Shown piece after piece: positions 6,583-6,688 of a DNA stretch of 6,688 nt. The notes beneath the pieces were generated by a model, which saw nothing but the letters and a program-made list of their open reading frames with translations, ran no database searches and had not been told where the DNA came from. The position numbers and the translations under genes are program-made. Source of the stretch: Deltaproteobacteria bacterium (GTDB lineage Bacteria > Desulfobacterota > Desulfobulbia > Desulfobulbales > BM004); NCBI GenBank assembly GCA_020346205.1, contig CP070776.1, forward strand, positions 89,358-96,045, in the 5' to 3' direction. Each line of letters begins with the position of its first letter. Position 1 is the first letter of the stretch.

Positions 6583-6688
6583 TTATCCTGCTAATTTATT
6601 TTCTATACTTACTGTTTCTTTAGGCTGCAATGGTCTGTACTGCAAACATTCCAACCAATATAGTTTGCTACTCTTATCAATTTCCTGC
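6583..6688 (-). CDS. Possible C-terminal fragment of a gene running off the right edge
   Basis: On the - strand a frame is open from the window edge (6687) for 34 codons to a TAA at 6583-6585, six bases past the stop of the HD gene, a spacing typical of tightly convergent genes. Purines are moderately enriched at first codon positions. The residues (including LYWLECLQYRPLQP) match no family I recognise. A second - strand frame is also open for 25 codons, so the choice is uncertain, and this could be plain intergenic DNA. Confidence 0.3.
   Translation of the reverse strand, partial: QEIDKSSKLYWLECLQYRPLQPKETVSIENKLAG

Overview
This is an ordinary-looking chromosomal segment of a Gram-negative bacterium, with six complete protein genes, a possible seventh running off the right edge, and intergenic DNA richer in A+T than the genes. 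LpxC (lipid A synthesis) indicates an LPS-bearing outer membrane. The sigma-54 type response regulator and the general sequence style suggest the Desulfobacterota (former Deltaproteobacteria). That placement is an inference from protein style, not a database result. No tRNA, rRNA, CRISPR array, insertion sequence or phage gene was seen.

Left part, + strand: an AT-rich leader (1-270) with a candidate sigma-54 promoter, then lpxC (271-1272) closed by a strong intrinsic terminator (1299-1335). A 185-base AT-rich gap follows. Next come proC (pyrroline-5-carboxylate reductase) and nadK (NAD kinase), which overlap by four bases and so look translationally coupled. One makes NADP and the other normally consumes NADPH, so the pair makes metabolic sense.

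Middle, - strand: an NtrC-family sigma-54 activator (3207-4592) converges on nadK with only 16 bases between stop codons. Upstream of it in the same orientation, 69 bases away, is a PHP-domain phosphoesterase of the TrpH/YciV type (4662-5519). The two may be co-transcribed. No histidine kinase gene is present in the window.

Right part: the PHP gene is divergent from an HD-domain phosphohydrolase gene (5689-6576, + strand) whose active-site motifs resemble class I cyclic-nucleotide phosphodiesterases. Their shared 169-base promoter region holds the most striking non-coding signal: a 27-base near-perfect palindrome carrying a -10-like hexamer on each strand, plus a separate AT-rich hairpin just before the HD gene. 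A possible C-terminal fragment of a - strand gene occupies 6583-6688.

No obviously new multi-gene system is visible. The best leads are the symmetric divergent promoter/operator, the uncharacterised PDE-like HD protein beside a nucleotide-type PHP phosphoesterase and a sigma-54 activator, and the proC-nadK coupling.
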